A program made the position numbers and the translations under genes. The notes under the pieces are model-generated. The model saw only the letters and a program-made list of their open reading frames with translations. It had not been told where the DNA came from and searched no databases. This document shows positions 26,401 to 33,360 of a stretch of DNA of 34,528 nucleotides, piece by piece; position 1 is the first letter of the stretch; each line of letters opens with the position of its first letter. This stretch comes from Acidimicrobiia bacterium (GTDB taxonomy: Bacteria; Actinomycetota; Acidimicrobiia; IMCC26256; DASPTH01). The stretch is from NCBI GenBank assembly GCA_040880805.1, contig JBBDHW010000039.1, positions 8,817 to 43,344 on the forward strand, written 5' to 3'.

Positions 26401-26966
26401 GGGTTGACGAGGGCTTGTTCCGGAAGACCGTGGTCTTGGAGCTCGACGAAGAACGAGTCGCGCCCGAAGATCGACTGGAAGCGATCGACGAGCTCGCGCG
26501 CACCGGTGTAGTCATCGGCGAGCAACGCCTGCGACACGGCGCCACCGAGACAACCCGTTGTCGCGACCAACCCGGAGGCGTGTTGCTCGAGCAGATCGAA
26601 GTCGACGCGCGGCTTGTAGTAGTAGCCGTCGAGGTAGGCGTGCGACGCGACCTTGATGAGGTTGCGGTAACCGTCGTTCGACTCGGCCAACACCGTGAGG
26701 TGGTAGATGTCGTGATCCTCGCGGCGCGGCCGGTCGAACCGGCTCGTGGTGACCATGTAGGCCTCGGTACCGATCACGGGGTTGAGACCCGCTTCGCGTG
26801 CGGCGCGGTAGAAGTCGATGACGCCGTACATGTTCCCGTGGTCGGTGATGCCGATCGCCGGTTGACCGTCGGCTGCCGCGGTGGCCACGACGTCTTGCAC
26901 GCGGGCCGCGCCGTCGAGCATCGAGTACTCGGTGTGCAGATGGAGGTGCACGAACGACTTGGCCAA
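23457..26966 (-). CDS. dnaE: DNA polymerase III alpha subunit, DnaE1 type
   Basis: This is the replicative polymerase subunit, about 1169 residues. It opens with the PHP domain (FVHLHLHTEYSMLDGA), has the catalytic PDIDMDFDSRYRGEM with two Asp near residues 398 and 400, the KRVIDVAGGLEGL... and PLTEYLPIQ palm/finger region, helix-hairpin-helix, and a C-terminal OB domain (GIVTSLQRKYTRRGDLMGTF near 985). The length fits DnaE1 rather than the mutasome DnaE2. I favour TTG 26964-26966 because AAGGGGG lies four bases upstream; GTG 26979-26981 would add five residues but has no ribosome site and falls inside the hairpin. No SOS box is seen upstream, as expected for DnaE1. Confidence 0.96.
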   Translation of the reverse strand: MAKSFVHLHLHTEYSMLDGAARVQDVVATAAADGQPAIGITDHGNMYGVIDFYRAAREAGLNPVIGTEAYMVTTSRFDRPRREDHDIYHLTVLAESNDGYRNLIKVASHAYLDGYYYKPRVDFDLLEQHASGLVATTGCLGGAVSQALLADDYTGARELVDRFQSIFGRDSFFVELQDHGLPEQALVNPQLIKLARDLRAPLLATNDSHYTHRHDAEAHAALLCVQTGSTLDDPKRFKFDADEFYLKTAAEMRGLFADYEEACDNTLLIAERANVEIEFGNSWLPAFSTPAGHDDDSYLRELTLQGATERYGASPGPDVLQRLDYELGVIKTMGFSAYFLVVWDLYRHARSRSIRVGPGRGSTAGSCVAYCLRITNVDPIKYDLLFERMLNPGRKKMPDIDMDFDSRYRGEMIRYAAERYGWDHVAQVITFSTIKARAAVRDSARVLGYPYAVGDKIAKLMPPLVMGRDTPLRACLEEVEGYSSGFKMASELRVLYDTDPDAKRVIDVAGGLEGLRRQDGIHAAAVVIAREPLTEYLPIQRKPEAGGNVDDAPIVTQYEMHGVEALGLLKMDFLGLRNLDVLEITLDLIERSTGERFDIDDVALDDEKTFEMLRRGDTVGVFQLEGGPVRSLLRSLGPTRFEDIAALVALYRPGPMGTNMHTDYADRKNGRKPVTYYHPDVEEVLAPTYGLMIYQEQIMQVAQRLAGYSLGEADTLREAAAKKQRDLMAQERSKFLEGCLAQGHTREFATRIFDTIEPFADYSFPKAHATGYGLIAYQTAYLKANYPVEYLAALLTSVKANKDQTAVFLNECRQMGIAVLVPDVNESESDFSVHRAPDGSTEDAAIRFGMSAVRNVGEGVVAQIIAAREAAGPFVDFYGFCDRVDPSVLNKRTIESLVKAGGFDSLGHPRQGLVHVFETIVDTVIDRRRNEAEGQFDLFSAAGEAEVEAVVGHRVEIPDTEFPKSQRLAFEKEMLGLYVSEHPLMGAERSLRRHVDSTLSELREAREGELRTVGGIVTSLQRKYTRRGDLMGTFVLEDLAGVLEVMVFPKTMADFGHVLEDDAIVVVKGRVDLRDDTPKLVAMEVIRPEIEIDGGPPVRIKVKLHALTDDKAARLKGILAEHPGDSPVFVHLEAPEKTTVLRLADDLLVDPGNGLFAELRVLLGADCIA

Positions 26967-26977
26967 CTCGCCCCCTT

Positions 26978-27007
26978 CCACAGGGATGGGGAAATCCCTG
27001 TGGATAA
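26978..27007 (-). promoter_or_regulatory. dnaE leader hairpin overlapping a perfect DnaA box
   Basis: A 10-bp perfect inverted repeat, CCACAGGGAT (26978-26987) and ATCCCTGTGG (26994-27003) with a 6-base loop, lies directly before the dnaE ribosome site. On the minus strand the bases 27007-26999 read TTATCCACA, an exact DnaA box. The loop on the transcript is TTCCCC, which could pair with the GGGGG of the ribosome site. Whether DnaA or an RNA structure acts here is not known. Confidence 0.5.
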
Positions 27008-27055
27008 ATCACACTGATGTAGTTCAACGAACTTAGCGCACGGCGCGCACGGGTG

Positions 27056-28138
27056 TCAGGAGCGTCCGCGACCTGCCAGGAGCGGCACCTCCATCTCGGC
27101 TGCCGTGAGCGAACCATGGGCCGAACGGAGGCCCGTCTCGCGAGCGAACGTGGGGTCGACGAAGCCGACCGCTTCGCGGGCCGCGAGCACCACGTCGCCC
27201 ACGCGTCGGCGCGCCGGACCGGCCGGTGCCGGGCCCATCCAGCCTTCGTCGAAGAGCCGCTCGCGCGGGAAGACCCACGCGTGCGCGCCCGCGACCTGCT
27301 CGGCGGCCGCGCACAGGTCCCCCGCCGCGCCGTCGCGCGCGTGGAGATAGCGGAACCGCGCGTCGCCCGCGTACACCGCGACCATGCCGTCGAGGGCGCC
27401 CAGCCCGATCCACGACTCGGGACCCAGGTTCACCTGCCCATGGTCGGCGGTGACGAGCAACACCGCATCGTCGGGCAGCGCATCGCGGACAGCACCGACG
27501 AGTCGATCGGCGGCCACGAGCTCGCCCACGTAAAAGGGCCCCTCGATGCCATACGCGTGCGCGACCTCGTCGACCCCCGGGTAATAGGCGTACACGAACG
27601 GCGCGCCGCCGGTGACGAGTGCGCGCACGTGCTCGACGAGGACCGCGGTGGTCTGCCAGCCGTGGAACTCGGTGCCGCGCAGGTGCACACCCGTAAACCC
27701 GCTGGTACGGAACTCGGACTTGGTGACCACCGGTACCGGGCGGCCGGCGAAGACCGCCTGCCGTTGCACCGATGCGGGATCGGGCGGACGCTTGCCGTTC
27801 TCCTGCTGCCAGCGGACGGCGTTCACCACCGCCTTGTCGAGCAGAATGCGGAACCCGGTGACCCCGTGCTTTCCGGGCGGGACCCCGGTGGTGATCGACG
27901 TGAGCGCCGCCGGGGTGGTGGACGGGACGACCGTGGTGATGACGCGGCCCTCGAGCGCCGAGAGCTCCGGGAGCCGGGCCCCATGACGTGTACGTGCCTC
28001 CCAGCCGAGCCCGTCGAGGACGAGAAGGACGACCGCCCGCGCCCCCGCGACCGTTTCCGGAAGCCAGTCGACGGGCCGGACCCCGAGGAGCGCGGGGACC
28101 ACGTTCATCACGTTCGGTCCTGCATAGTCGGGCTTCAC
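27056..28138 (-). CDS. Alkaline-phosphatase-superfamily phosphodiesterase/pyrophosphatase
   Basis: The ~360-residue protein has the type I phosphodiesterase/nucleotide pyrophosphatase metal and nucleophile motifs in order: LLVLDGLGW (Asp), TTVVPSTTPAALTSITTG (nucleophile Thr), YYPGVDEVAHAYG (Asp and His) and LVTADHGQVN (Asp, His). No signal peptide is seen, so it is probably cytoplasmic. The substrate cannot be told; relatives act on nucleotide diesters or phosphonate-type substrates. I favour GTG 28136-28138, which has GGTGGAG a few bases upstream; another start is possible at ATG 28108. It lies 89 bp upstream of dnaE and is divergent from the rrf2 gene. Confidence 0.82.
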   Translation of the reverse strand: MKPDYAGPNVMNVVPALLGVRPVDWLPETVAGARAVVLLVLDGLGWEARTRHGARLPELSALEGRVITTVVPSTTPAALTSITTGVPPGKHGVTGFRILLDKAVVNAVRWQQENGKRPPDPASVQRQAVFAGRPVPVVTKSEFRTSGFTGVHLRGTEFHGWQTTAVLVEHVRALVTGGAPFVYAYYPGVDEVAHAYGIEGPFYVGELVAADRLVGAVRDALPDDAVLLVTADHGQVNLGPESWIGLGALDGMVAVYAGDARFRYLHARDGAAGDLCAAAEQVAGAHAWVFPRERLFDEGWMGPAPAGPARRRVGDVVLAAREAVGFVDPTFARETGLRSAHGSLTAAEMEVPLLAGRGRS

Positions 28139-28241
28139 CGGCTCCACCCGGCTCAGATTACGTGGCAACCTGCTACGACGAGGGCGAAGCGCCCGAAGCG
28201 GCGCCCCGACGCGCGACCATGTTGGACATGCACGCGGGCAC
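28139..28241. promoter_or_regulatory. Divergent spacer between phosphodiesterase and rrf2 genes
   Basis: About 100 bp that must carry two outward promoters. I could not identify convincing -10/-35 elements or an Rrf2-type palindrome. If the Rrf2 protein starts at GTG 28266 the spacer is 24 bp longer. Confidence 0.3.
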
Positions 28242-28688
28242 ATGGCGAGCGGCAGCGAGCCCAGAGTGAAGGTCTCGACGCGGGGCGATTACGCGGCGCG
28301 AGCGCTGCTGTCGCTCGCGTTACACGGCTCCGACCGGCCGACGTCGGTGAAGGAGATCGCCGAGCGGACCGCGCTCCCGCAGCCCTACCTCGAGCAGATC
28401 CTCCTCGCGGTCAAGGGCGCGGGGCTCGTGCGCTCGAAGCGCGGCGTGGGCGGCGGGTACGTGCTCGCTCGGCGGCCCACGGAGATCACGCTGGCCGACA
28501 TCCTCGCCGCGGTCGACGGCCCACTCACGACCCTGATGGGCGAGCACGATCACTGCGAAGGGCATTGCGTGCTCCAGGAGGTGTGGGTCGGAGTATCCGA
28601 CGAGACCCGTCAGATCCTCGAGCGCTTCACCCTGCAGGACCTCGTCGTTCGAACGCGGATCGGTCACCCCGACGTGGTCGAGAGCTGA
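28242..28688 (+). CDS. Rrf2-family transcription regulator
   Basis: The ~148-residue protein has the Rrf2 winged-helix domain: VSTRGDYAARALLSLALH (residues 11-28), then the recognition region IAERTALPQPYLEQILLAVKGAGLVRSKRGVGGGY. IscR and NsrR ligate an Fe-S cluster with three cysteines in the following loop; here the loop reads HDHCEGHC (Cys105 and Cys109) with nearby histidines, so a cluster, if any, would be unusual. GTG 28266 (VKVSTRGDY) is an alternative start and would fit the family better; no ribosome site decides. Its 3' end overlaps that of the histidine kinase by 25 bp on the opposite strand. Targets are unknown. Confidence 0.88.
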   Translation: MASGSEPRVKVSTRGDYAARALLSLALHGSDRPTSVKEIAERTALPQPYLEQILLAVKGAGLVRSKRGVGGGYVLARRPTEITLADILAAVDGPLTTLMGEHDHCEGHCVLQEVWVGVSDETRQILERFTLQDLVVRTRIGHPDVVES

Positions 28689-30127
28689 CGCGCCCTGGGC
28701 GGGTCGCGCGGCTCTTCGGCATGCTCGGCGCGCCGCATCCGCACGATCACCTCGAGCCCTCCGGAGGACGACGGCTCGAGATGCACTTCACCACCGTCGG
28801 CGACGACCAGCTCGCGCACGATCGCGAGCCCCAGCCCGAAGTGGCCGTTCGGACGCCCGTCGCGCCGGGCAGCCGCCGACTGCCAGAACCGGTCGAACGC
28901 GCGGGCGCGCTCTTCGTCGCTCATGCCCGGTCCCTCGTCGCTGACGCGCAGCTCCACCCAGTTGCCGCGATCGAGCGCCGCCAGCCGCACCGCGCTCCCT
29001 TCGGGCGCGACCTCGAGCGCGTTGTTGAGCAGGTTGTCGACAACCTGCTCGAGCCGACCCGGAGTTGCGCGCACGTAGCGCGCGCCGCGCACCGACGACT
29101 CGATCCTCACGTTCCGCTCGGCGGCGAACGCCTCCCACGCGTCACCTCGCCCGTCGAGGAGCTCGTCCACCGAGATCGCGGTCGGCGTCGCCGTCGACTG
29201 CTCCGCGCGCGTGAGCGCGAGCAGCCCGTCGACGAGTCGAGAGAGCCGTCGAACCTCGGCGAGCGCGCCGTCGAGATCATCCGCCGCGTGTCCGCTGACG
29301 TCGGCCTCGAGGTTCTCGAGCCGGAGCCGGAGCGCGGCGAGCGGAGTGCGCAACTGGTGCGAGGCGTCGGCCACGAAGGCGCGCTGCGCGCCCACGAGCT
29401 GTTCGAGCCGCGCCGCCGTCGCGTTGAACGACTCCGCAAGCACCCTCACTTCGTCGGGCCCCTTTGGCACGTCGGCGCGCACCGCGAGGTCGCCGGAACC
29501 AAGCGCCTCGCCAGCGCGCTCGAGCTCGGCGAGCGGTCGTGTGACCGACCGCGCCAGCAACAGGCTCGCGAGGAAGACGATGCCGAGCACGACCCCACCG
29601 GTCGCGACGAGCAGCAGCCAGATATGCCGGATTCGATCGTCGACCACGGACGCCGGGTACGTGATGCGGATCGCACCCTGGATGCCCTGCGCCGAGCCGA
29701 CGGGCAGCGCCACGTACAACAGCTCCTTGGAAAGCGGGTGCGACGCGCGGATACCGCTCGCCTCCGCGCCATCGAGCGCGTCCCTGATCTCGGGTCGCGA
29801 CGAGAAGTCGCGCAACGGGTCTGACGCGCGGGCACGATCCGAGTCTGCGATCGCCATGCCGTTCGGGTCGACGACGACGACTCGCCCGCCGGCGTCGGCG
29901 CGATAGTCGTCGGCGAGCGCTTGCAGCTCCGAACGCGATGTCGCACTCGTCGCAACCGTGTCGATCGGCTCCTGCGCGCGGATCGCAAGCGCGAACGCGT
30001 CGTGCTGAATGTCGCTGGTCAGCCGGCGTTCTACCGAGTTGGCGTACGACACGCCGAACGGGATCTCGAGGACCAACAACACGAACGCCGTGATCGACAG
30101 GTAACTGAGGAGCAGACGCCGTTTCAT
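28664..30127 (-). CDS. Two-component sensor histidine kinase
   Basis: The 487-residue protein has TM1 at ~5-25, a ~140-residue extracytoplasmic sensor region, TM2 at ~168-190, a HAMP domain (ARSVTRPLAELERAGEAL), a HisKA domain with phospho-acceptor His257 in FVADASHQLRTPLAALR, and an HATPase domain with NLLNNALEVAPE (N box), DEGPGM (G1), FDRFWQ (F) and GLGLAIVREL (G2). The sensor region contains a DPNGMAIADSDRA segment resembling a dCache/PhoQ-like fold; the signal is not known. ATG 30125-30127 overlaps the regulator's stop (ATGA), so the pair is one operon. It looks like an orthodox OmpR/EnvZ-class system. Confidence 0.94.
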   Translation of the reverse strand: MKRRLLLSYLSITAFVLLVLEIPFGVSYANSVERRLTSDIQHDAFALAIRAQEPIDTVATSATSRSELQALADDYRADAGGRVVVVDPNGMAIADSDRARASDPLRDFSSRPEIRDALDGAEASGIRASHPLSKELLYVALPVGSAQGIQGAIRITYPASVVDDRIRHIWLLLVATGGVVLGIVFLASLLLARSVTRPLAELERAGEALGSGDLAVRADVPKGPDEVRVLAESFNATAARLEQLVGAQRAFVADASHQLRTPLAALRLRLENLEADVSGHAADDLDGALAEVRRLSRLVDGLLALTRAEQSTATPTAISVDELLDGRGDAWEAFAAERNVRIESSVRGARYVRATPGRLEQVVDNLLNNALEVAPEGSAVRLAALDRGNWVELRVSDEGPGMSDEERARAFDRFWQSAAARRDGRPNGHFGLGLAIVRELVVADGGEVHLEPSSSGGLEVIVRMRRAEHAEEPRDPPRARQLSTTSG

Positions 30128-30804
30128 CGCGCGCCGTCGCTCGGCGTGCGCAGCCGGAAGCCGACACCGCGAACGGTCTCGATCCAACGCGAATCACCGA
30201 GCTTCTTGCGCAGCGACGCAACGTGCACATCGAGCGTCTTGGTGGGTCCGTACCAGTGCGGATCCCAGACTTCCTCCAGTACCTGCTGACGGCTACACAC
30301 CGCGCCGGGATCTTCGGCGAGGAACGCGAGGAGGTCGAACTCCTTGGGGGTGAGCGCGACCTCGCTACCCTCGACGATGACGCGCCGCGTCCGGCGATCG
30401 ATCGCGAGTCCCGCGAGCTCGGTGGAACTGGTGTGCGCGAGCGGAGTCGGTCGACGGCGCGCGACGGCGCGGATGCGCGCAACGAGCTCGCGGAAGCCGA
30501 AGGGCTTCACGATGTAGTCGTCGGCACCCAGTTCGAGTCCGACTACGCGGTCGACCTCTTCGGACCGCGCGGTGACCACGATGATGGGGACGTCGGATGT
30601 CGCCCGAAGCTCGCGACACACGTCGAACCCGTCGCGGTCGGGCAGCCCCAGGTCGAGGAGCACGACGTCGAAGGCGCACTCGGCGGCGCGTCCGAGCGCG
30701 GCTTCACCGGTCTCGACACAGTCGACGTCGAGACCCTCTCGTTCGAGACCCTTCGCGAGTGGTCTCGCGATGGCGTCGTCGTCTTCGACGATCAGCACTC
30801 GCAT
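30124..30804 (-). CDS. OmpR/PhoB-family response regulator
   Basis: The 226-residue protein has a receiver domain with phospho-acceptor Asp51 (LLDLGLP), the acidic pair Asp8/Asp9, Thr78 and Lys100 (DDYIVKPFG), and a C-terminal winged helix (LTPKEFDLLAFLAEDPGAV, then VWDPHW and DVHVASLRKKLG) ending in VRGVGFRL. The start ATG 30802-30804 has AGGAG seven bases upstream; the longer open frame adds 35 residues with no homology. The kinase gene follows in the same operon. The promoter should lie in the 135-bp spacer up to 30939, where nothing stands out. Confidence 0.96.
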   Translation of the reverse strand: MRVLIVEDDDAIARPLAKGLEREGLDVDCVETGEAALGRAAECAFDVVLLDLGLPDRDGFDVCRELRATSDVPIIVVTARSEEVDRVVGLELGADDYIVKPFGFRELVARIRAVARRRPTPLAHTSSTELAGLAIDRRTRRVIVEGSEVALTPKEFDLLAFLAEDPGAVCSRQQVLEEVWDPHWYGPTKTLDVHVASLRKKLGDSRWIETVRGVGFRLRTPSDGAR

Positions 30805-30939
30805 GCGGCAGCTCCTGCCACAGAGCGTCGGCACATACTCCGGGGCCCTTGAAGGCTTTGGCGAGGTAGTTGGCCATACGGCCTTCATTTCGCGACCGCC
30901 GGATGCCAATACTGCGGTTGATCTCAGCGTCGAGCGGTG

Positions 30940-32289
30940 TCATGGAGCTTGCGCGGGTCGGCATGCGGCTGCGAGTTCGTAGTTGGCGAAGCCGGGGTCG
31001 CGTAGGGAGAGCAGGGCGGTGATGGCGTGGTCGAGGTCGAGTGAGTCGCCGTACCAGCGCGGGATGGCGGTCATCTCGTCGATGGTGATCCCGCGTGCCT
31101 GGTTGCGTTGCGGGAGGCCGGCTTCGTCGGCGCTGATCACATAGGAGGGTGGCGCGCCGAGCAGTTGGCCGTTGGGGTCGAGGATGTGCAACGACCCGTC
31201 GGGACGGATCGCCAGCGTCCAGCCGCCTTCGTGGACGAGGAAATGATGGTGCCAGCACAGGTGCACGAGGTTGGGCAGCTTGGTGGGGCCGAAGTGCGAC
31301 CAATGGATGCCGTGATGCCCGTCGAGGTATCGGGCTTCGTCACATCCGGGCCAGCGGCACGTGGTGTCGCGGGTGCGCAGCGCCCGTTTGATCGCGGGCG
31401 GGATGGTGCGGGTCTTGCGGCCGATGTCGAGGACCTCGCCGGTGGGGCCGCGCACCATCAGCACCGCGGACGCGTCGCACGACAAGCGCCGGACGGTCTC
31501 GGGTGCGAGCGCGGGACCGTTGTGCAGTTCACATTCGCCGTCGGTGTCGAACGCCAACACGTCGGCATCGACGCTGACCACCACCTGGTAGCGGTCGCCG
31601 CTGGTGCGGGCCGCGGGCCCGTTGGCGAGGAACGACTCCGCCATCACCAACAACGCGTCCGCGAACGACACGCCGTACCCGGCGTCGGGGTTCGACGCGC
31701 GGACCTCTTCCGCGGCGGCGTCAACGGCAGACATGAACACCCCACCGTCTTCGGGCGTGAGCTTGTAGTGACCGGTCAGGAAATCGTCGTCGTCCCAGTC
31801 GAAATGGTGGCAGCGGTTCGCGCGTCGTGTGACCGCGGCCACTGTCTCCTCTTCGCGGCTCAACACGCCCCGATAGGCGCGCACCACCGACTCGACATGC
31901 GCGGCGGTGGCGTGCAACGCAAGGTCGAGGAGCGCTTCTTCGTTCTCCGGCGTCGCGATGCGCGTGATCGCACGCACCTTCGAGTAGCTCAGCGTCCCTG
32001 CCGCGAACGCTTCCGTGACCAAGGGCAGTTCCTCGAGTGCGTGAGCGACGCGCAGCTTCTCCTGCGCGGAGCGGCGGTCGAGGCCGCATTTCCAGCTCAG
32101 CCAGAACGCGCACGTGCGACAGCCCCAGTGCAGCCATGCCTCCCGCCGATCGAACTCCGCCACCAGCTGGAGCCATCGACACTCCGCCGCCGACAGGTGC
32201 GCCGCCAGGGTCGTGATCTCCGCCTCGAGGCGCTCGGTCACGAACGCCTCCGGCGCCATCTCTTCCGTGACCGCTTCCCGCTCATCCAT
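30940..32289 (-). CDS. DUF222 and HNH-domain protein (13E12 repeat family)
   Basis: The 449-residue protein has an N-terminal DUF222 region (residues ~20-260; CRWLQLVAEFDRREAW, WLSWKCGLDRRSAQEKLRVA) and a C-terminal HNH endonuclease motif: CRWPGCDEARYLDGHHGIHW then LVHLCWHHHFLVHEGGW, with two zinc cysteines, the paired His and the final His. This is the actinobacterial 13E12/REP13E12-type family; some M. tuberculosis members are reported as LexA-regulated. Nuclease activity is inferred. Start ATG 32287-32289 has GGGAGG about five bases upstream. The gene stands alone behind a promoter with a LexA box at its transcription start, between rluD and the response regulator. Confidence 0.93.
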   Translation of the reverse strand: MDEREAVTEEMAPEAFVTERLEAEITTLAAHLSAAECRWLQLVAEFDRREAWLHWGCRTCAFWLSWKCGLDRRSAQEKLRVAHALEELPLVTEAFAAGTLSYSKVRAITRIATPENEEALLDLALHATAAHVESVVRAYRGVLSREEETVAAVTRRANRCHHFDWDDDDFLTGHYKLTPEDGGVFMSAVDAAAEEVRASNPDAGYGVSFADALLVMAESFLANGPAARTSGDRYQVVVSVDADVLAFDTDGECELHNGPALAPETVRRLSCDASAVLMVRGPTGEVLDIGRKTRTIPPAIKRALRTRDTTCRWPGCDEARYLDGHHGIHWSHFGPTKLPNLVHLCWHHHFLVHEGGWTLAIRPDGSLHILDPNGQLLGAPPSYVISADEAGLPQRNQARGITIDEMTAIPRWYGDSLDLDHAITALLSLRDPGFANYELAAACRPAQAP

Positions 32290-32322
32290 CCGTGCCTCCC
32301 AGGCCCGATACGGGGAAGTGAC

Positions 32323-32365
32323 CGAACATCTGTTCGATTCTACCCCCGCGATCGTTGCGGCACAA
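32323..32365 (-). promoter_or_regulatory. SOS-type promoter with LexA box for the HNH gene
   Basis: On the minus strand the -35 TTGTGC (32365-32360), a 17-base spacer and the -10 TAGAAT (32342-32337) are followed at once by CGAACAGATGTTCG (32336-32323). This 14-mer matches the Gram-positive LexA consensus CGAACRNRYGTTYG at every position and the mycobacterial TCGAAC-N4-GTTCGA with one mismatch. A repressor there would cover the start site, and the HNH gene begins 34 bases downstream. Confidence 0.8.
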
Positions 32366-32373
32366 GGCGTCGA

Positions 32374-32391
32374 TGCGTTCCGCGGAACGCA
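32374..32391. promoter_or_regulatory. 18-bp perfect palindrome near the SOS promoter
   Basis: TGCGTTCCGCGGAACGCA reads the same on both strands. It lies nine bases upstream of the HNH -35 element and 60 bases past the end of rluD. It could be an operator, or a poor terminator for rluD; it has no T-run. A second imperfect palindrome, GGGAATCTG-T-CAGATCCC, follows at 32400-32417. Confidence 0.45.
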
Positions 32392-32451
32392 AACCTGACG
32401 GGAATCTGTCAGATCCCAGGCCGGGGATCAGGGGCTTCGCCCGATGACGAC

Positions 32452-33360
32452 CTACCTGAGCCGGTCGAGCACGGCGGCCAGCTCGGCGGGTAGCGGCTCG
32501 TCGACCGTGATCAGCTCCCCGGTGACCGGGTGCGCGAACGAGACGGCGGTCGCGTGCAGGAACGGCCGCCCGACGTCGAGCGGGAGACGCGCCCCGCCGT
32601 AGCTCGCGTCGCCGACGACCGGGTGACCGATCGCCTGGAGATGGACGCGGATCTGATGCGTGCGTCCGGTCTCGAGCGTGCACTCGAGCAGCGACACCAC
32701 CGGATCGTCGTGCTCCTCGCGCACGACGTACGACGTGCGCGCGCTCCGGCCACCCTCACGCACGGCCATACGCGTGGGGCGCCGGATCGAGCGCCCGATC
32801 GGCGCGTCGATCACGCCGCGCGGTGCGTCGAGGTGACCCCAGACCAGCGTCAGGTAGCGCCGTTCCACCTCGTGCGCGGTCATCATCCGCACGAGCGCTT
32901 CGTACGCGCGCTGCGACCGCGCCACGATGAGCACACCGCTCGTATCGCGGTCGAGCCGGTGCACGATTCCCGGCCTCGACTCGTCACCCACTCGGGCAAG
33001 CTCCGGGTAGCGCGCGAGCAGGCCGTTGACGAGTGTGCCGTCGGCGTGGCCGGCGCCCGGGTGCACGACGAGCCCCGCGGGCTTCGCGATCACGAGCACG
33101 TCGGCATCCTCGTAGCGAACATCGGGAAGAACCGCGAGATCAGGTTGCGGCAGACCGGCCACACTGGGCTCGTCGAGGAGCTCGATCAACTCACCGGCTT
33201 CGAGTCGGCGGCTCTTCGCCACCGGCTCCCCGTCGACGAGGACCGAGCCGCTCGCGACGAGCTCTTGCACCTCGCTGCGCGTCCACCCCGTGAGCAATGC
33301 GACGGCTCGATCGACGCGCTCCCCCGCCAGCGACTCGGGCACCGCGAGCTCTTCATCCAT
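32452..33360 (-). CDS. rluD: Large-subunit pseudouridine synthase RluD-like
   Basis: The 302-residue protein has an S4 RNA-binding domain (residues ~10-60, RVDRAVALLTGWTRSEVQEL) and the RluA/RluD catalytic domain with GIVHRLDRDTSGVLIVA, catalytic Asp137, and the later RTHQIRVHL motif. RluD-type enzymes modify helix 69 of 23S rRNA; the exact target here is inferred. ATG 33358-33360 overlaps the lspA stop by eight bases. The frame stays open upstream through the 15-bp repeats, but those residues are repeat read-through. It is the last gene of the dksA/traR-lspA-rluD unit. Confidence 0.93.
   Translation of the reverse strand: MDEELAVPESLAGERVDRAVALLTGWTRSEVQELVASGSVLVDGEPVAKSRRLEAGELIELLDEPSVAGLPQPDLAVLPDVRYEDADVLVIAKPAGLVVHPGAGHADGTLVNGLLARYPELARVGDESRPGIVHRLDRDTSGVLIVARSQRAYEALVRMMTAHEVERRYLTLVWGHLDAPRGVIDAPIGRSIRRPTRMAVREGGRSARTSYVVREEHDDPVVSLLECTLETGRTHQIRVHLQAIGHPVVGDASYGGARLPLDVGRPFLHATAVSFAHPVTGELITVDEPLPAELAAVLDRLR

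Noticed and set aside
30704-30869. Small protein beginning MANYLAKAFKGPG in the leader of the response regulator
   Set aside because: The peptide looks plausible, but the frame runs into the regulator gene in another frame and has no ribosome site.
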